A DNA stretch of 64,000 nt from Frondihabitans sucicola (GTDB lineage: Bacteria; Actinomycetota; Actinomycetes; Actinomycetales; Microbacteriaceae): positions 806,001-870,000 of the forward strand of contig NZ_AP027732.1 of assembly GCF_030296615.1 (NCBI RefSeq), written 5' to 3'. Made by a program: the position numbers and the translations under genes. The notes beneath the pieces were generated by a model. That model had not been told where the DNA came from. It searched no databases and saw only the letters and a list, made by a program, of their open reading frames with translations. Below are positions 62,122-64,000 of the stretch, piece by piece. The number at the start of each line of letters is the position of its first letter. Position 1 is the stretch's first letter.

Positions 62122-63924
62122 TCACTCGGCCGGCGGCGTGGAGCCGTCGGAGGGGTCTCCGGCAGGATCGGACGGATCGCCGGCGGGCGTCACCTTGACC
62201 GATACCCCGGGCGAGGCGGGCGACTTGACCGACCCGCAGACCGCGACGTAGCTGAAGGTCAGCGTGCCGGGCGTGGTGGACACGACGTTGACGGTCGTCG
62301 TGTTGGCTCCGACGGTCGCACTGGTCTGCCCGGAGTCGTCCTTTCCGCCGGTGATCGTGTACGTGATGTTGGTGAGCTGGTAGCCGACCGGGCAGCCCGT
62401 GTAGGTGGGGATCGTGACGGTTGCGCTCGTCGTCCCGTCGGCCGGAATCGCGGTGGGCTCGACGGTCGGGCTCGCGGGATTGCCGGCGGTCACGACGTTG
62501 CCGTAGGCGTAGACGGTGATCGTCTGACCGACCTGCACGACGCCGGCCGGGTCGACCTTGTAGACCTTGCCGACCTGGTCGGCTGTCGTCGCGGCGGTCG
62601 TGTTGCTGGCGATGTCGACGCGGTACCCGAGGTTGCCGAGCAGCATCTGCGCCTGCTGGACCGTCTTGCCGTTGTAGTCGTTCGCGCCGATCGTGTGCGC
62701 GGTCGGAGTCACCGACGGAGTCTCGCTCGGCGTCTGCGAGGGCGTGCTCGACTTCGAGGTCTTCGTGTTGGTGACCGGTGCCGTGGTGTTGTCGTCCGAG
62801 TTCGACGTCAGCGCGATCGCCGCGATGACGGCGCCGCCGACCACGACGATGATGCCGAGGACGATGAGCGGCCAGAACCAGGCGCCGCGCTTCTTCTTCT
62901 CGGTCTCTTCGCCGTCGCCCGGAGTGTCGACGAGGCCGGTGCCGGCGGCGGCGCCCAGGCCGAGGGTGGCCGCGGTGGGCGCAGGATCACGGTCGGGTGC
63001 GGGCATGAGCCGAGTCGTGGAATCCTGCGCCGCGAAGACCTGCGTCGCAGCGTCGCCGTTGCCTCCGACGCCGATGGCCGGGACGGCGGCGGTGGCCGCT
63101 GCCACGTCGCCGCGGCGCAGCGCGCGGGCCGCCTGAGCCAGGGCGGAGGCCGACGCGGGACGCTCGGCGGGCTTCTTGGCGATGCACGAGTAGACGAGCT
63201 TGCGCACGGGCTCGGGGATCGTGGAAGGCAGGTCGGGCGGGGTCTCGTTGATCTGCGCCATCGCGATGGCCACCTGCGACTCGCCCGTGAAGGGACGGCG
63301 GCCGGCGAGAGCCTCGTAGGCGACGATCCCGAGCGAGTAGATGTCGGTGGACGGCGAAGCGGGGTGCCCGGACGCCTGCTCGGGCGACAGGTACTGGACG
63401 GTCCCCATCACCTGGCCGGTGGCGGTCAGCGGAACCTGGTCGGCGATCCTGGCGATTCCGAAGTCGGTGATCTTGACGCGACCGTCGGGCGTGATCAGGA
63501 GGTTGCCCGGCTTGATGTCGCGGTGCACGAGGCCCGCCGCGTGGGCGGCCTGGAGAGCGGAGGCGGTCTGCGCGACGATGTCGAGCACTTTGTCGGTCGG
63601 GAGGACCCGGTCGCGCTCGAGGACGGTGGACATGGCTTCGCCGGGCACCAGCTCCATCACGAGGTAGGCGCTGCCCTCTTCTTCGCCGTAGTCGAAGACG
63701 TTGGCGATGCCCTCGTGGTTCACGAGCGCGGCGTGCCGGGCCTCGGCGCGGAATCGCTCGAGGAACCCGGGATCGCCCAGGTATTCGTCTTTCAGGATCT
63801 TGATCGCGACGGTCCGGCCGATGACCAGGTCGGTCGCCTGCCAGACCTCGCCCATGCCGCCGATGGCGACTCGGGACGAGAGTTCGTATCGGCCACCGAA
63901 GGTGAGCCCGCTGTATGGCCTCAT
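62122..63924 (-). CDS. pknA: Serine/threonine protein kinase, PknA-type
   Basis: 600 residues from ATG 63924. Kinase domain at about 12-270: VAIGGMGEVWQATDLVIG, HRDIKPGNLLITPDG, ITDFGIARIADQ, QYLSPEQASGH. A helix (WFWPLIVLGIIVVVGGAVIA) follows, then a Thr/Ser-rich spacer, one PASTA-like segment and a C-terminal Ser/Thr/Pro tail. The ATG overlaps the upstream pbpA stop (ATGA), so the two are coupled; 90 bases separate its stop from pknB. Confidence 0.92.
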   Translation of the reverse strand: MRPYSGLTFGGRYELSSRVAIGGMGEVWQATDLVIGRTVAIKILKDEYLGDPGFLERFRAEARHAALVNHEGIANVFDYGEEEGSAYLVMELVPGEAMSTVLERDRVLPTDKVLDIVAQTASALQAAHAAGLVHRDIKPGNLLITPDGRVKITDFGIARIADQVPLTATGQVMGTVQYLSPEQASGHPASPSTDIYSLGIVAYEALAGRRPFTGESQVAIAMAQINETPPDLPSTIPEPVRKLVYSCIAKKPAERPASASALAQAARALRRGDVAAATAAVPAIGVGGNGDAATQVFAAQDSTTRLMPAPDRDPAPTAATLGLGAAAGTGLVDTPGDGEETEKKKRGAWFWPLIVLGIIVVVGGAVIAAIALTSNSDDNTTAPVTNTKTSKSSTPSQTPSETPSVTPTAHTIGANDYNGKTVQQAQMLLGNLGYRVDIASNTTAATTADQVGKVYKVDPAGVVQVGQTITVYAYGNVVTAGNPASPTVEPTAIPADGTTSATVTIPTYTGCPVGYQLTNITYTITGGKDDSGQTSATVGANTTTVNVVSTTPGTLTFSYVAVCGSVKSPASPGVSVKVTPAGDPSDPAGDPSDGSTPPAE

Positions 63925-64000
63925 TTGTTCAGCACCGCCTCCATTACTTGCTTTGCTATTGGTGCCGCCACGCTGTTGCCGACGAGCGTCTGACCCTTGC
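63921..64000 (-). CDS. pbpA: Penicillin-binding protein, C-terminal end only
   Basis: The frame ending at the TGA 63921-63923 reads KGQTLVGNSVAAPIAKQVME and ends VLNK, typical of the end of the transpeptidase domain of pbpA, which precedes pknA in actinobacteria. The rest lies beyond the window. Confidence 0.75.
   Translation of the reverse strand, partial: KGQTLVGNSVAAPIAKQVMEAVLNK

Overview
The window is high-GC DNA from an actinobacterium, most likely of the family Microbacteriaceae. The evidence is the gene order rpmH-dnaA-oriC-dnaN-gnd-recF-dciA-gyrB-gyrA with tRNA-Ile and tRNA-Ala, canonical parS sites, frequent GTG starts, and a DUF7882-type small protein that I associate with Microbacteriaceae. 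The order matches the origin region known from other Actinomycetota such as Mycobacterium (crgA, pknA/pknB, ppiA, the DUF6049 gene, murJ). Genes left of dnaA (rpmH back to parB) run on the minus strand and genes right of it on the plus strand, as expected around a bidirectional origin.

Bases 1-22,600 are an accessory region. In order it holds: a tightly overlapping sigma factor / XRE-like regulator / ImmA-IrrE metalloprotease cassette with three small proteins downstream (23-2983); a 3-kb cargo of a UDG-like protein, a LysR regulator and a TDT transporter, flanked by two related serine-recombinase-like sites (3012-6069); membrane proteins; a defence-flavoured stretch of NERD, DUF3024, serine recombinase and TIR genes (7667-10887); a VOC protein behind a large palindrome; tiny membrane proteins; an ArsR-CDF metal efflux pair; an orphan ECF sigma factor; TetR and AraC regulators; an RHS-tip remnant; and a cluster of small proteins with clear decay.

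Bases 22,690-64,000 are core chromosome: dnaB, rplI, rpsR, ssb, rpsF and pcnB on the minus strand; the DUF6049 gene, murJ, trxB, trxA, an aminotransferase and a D-Ala-D-Ala ligase on the plus strand; then parB-parA-rsmG-jag-yidC-yidD-rnpA-rpmH with four parS sites; the origin; the replication and topoisomerase genes; and a cell-wall and signalling block (ppiA, rhomboid, crgA, sortase E, pabA, two PASTA-type kinases, and the end of a penicillin-binding protein gene).

At least 14 single-base frameshifts, in 13 genes, can each be repaired by adding one base, almost always in a short G or C run. They hit dnaA, gyrA (twice), rpsR, yidC, murJ and pknB. So many essential genes cannot all be broken, so this is best read as homopolymer deletion error in the assembly. 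I annotate those genes over their full repaired span.
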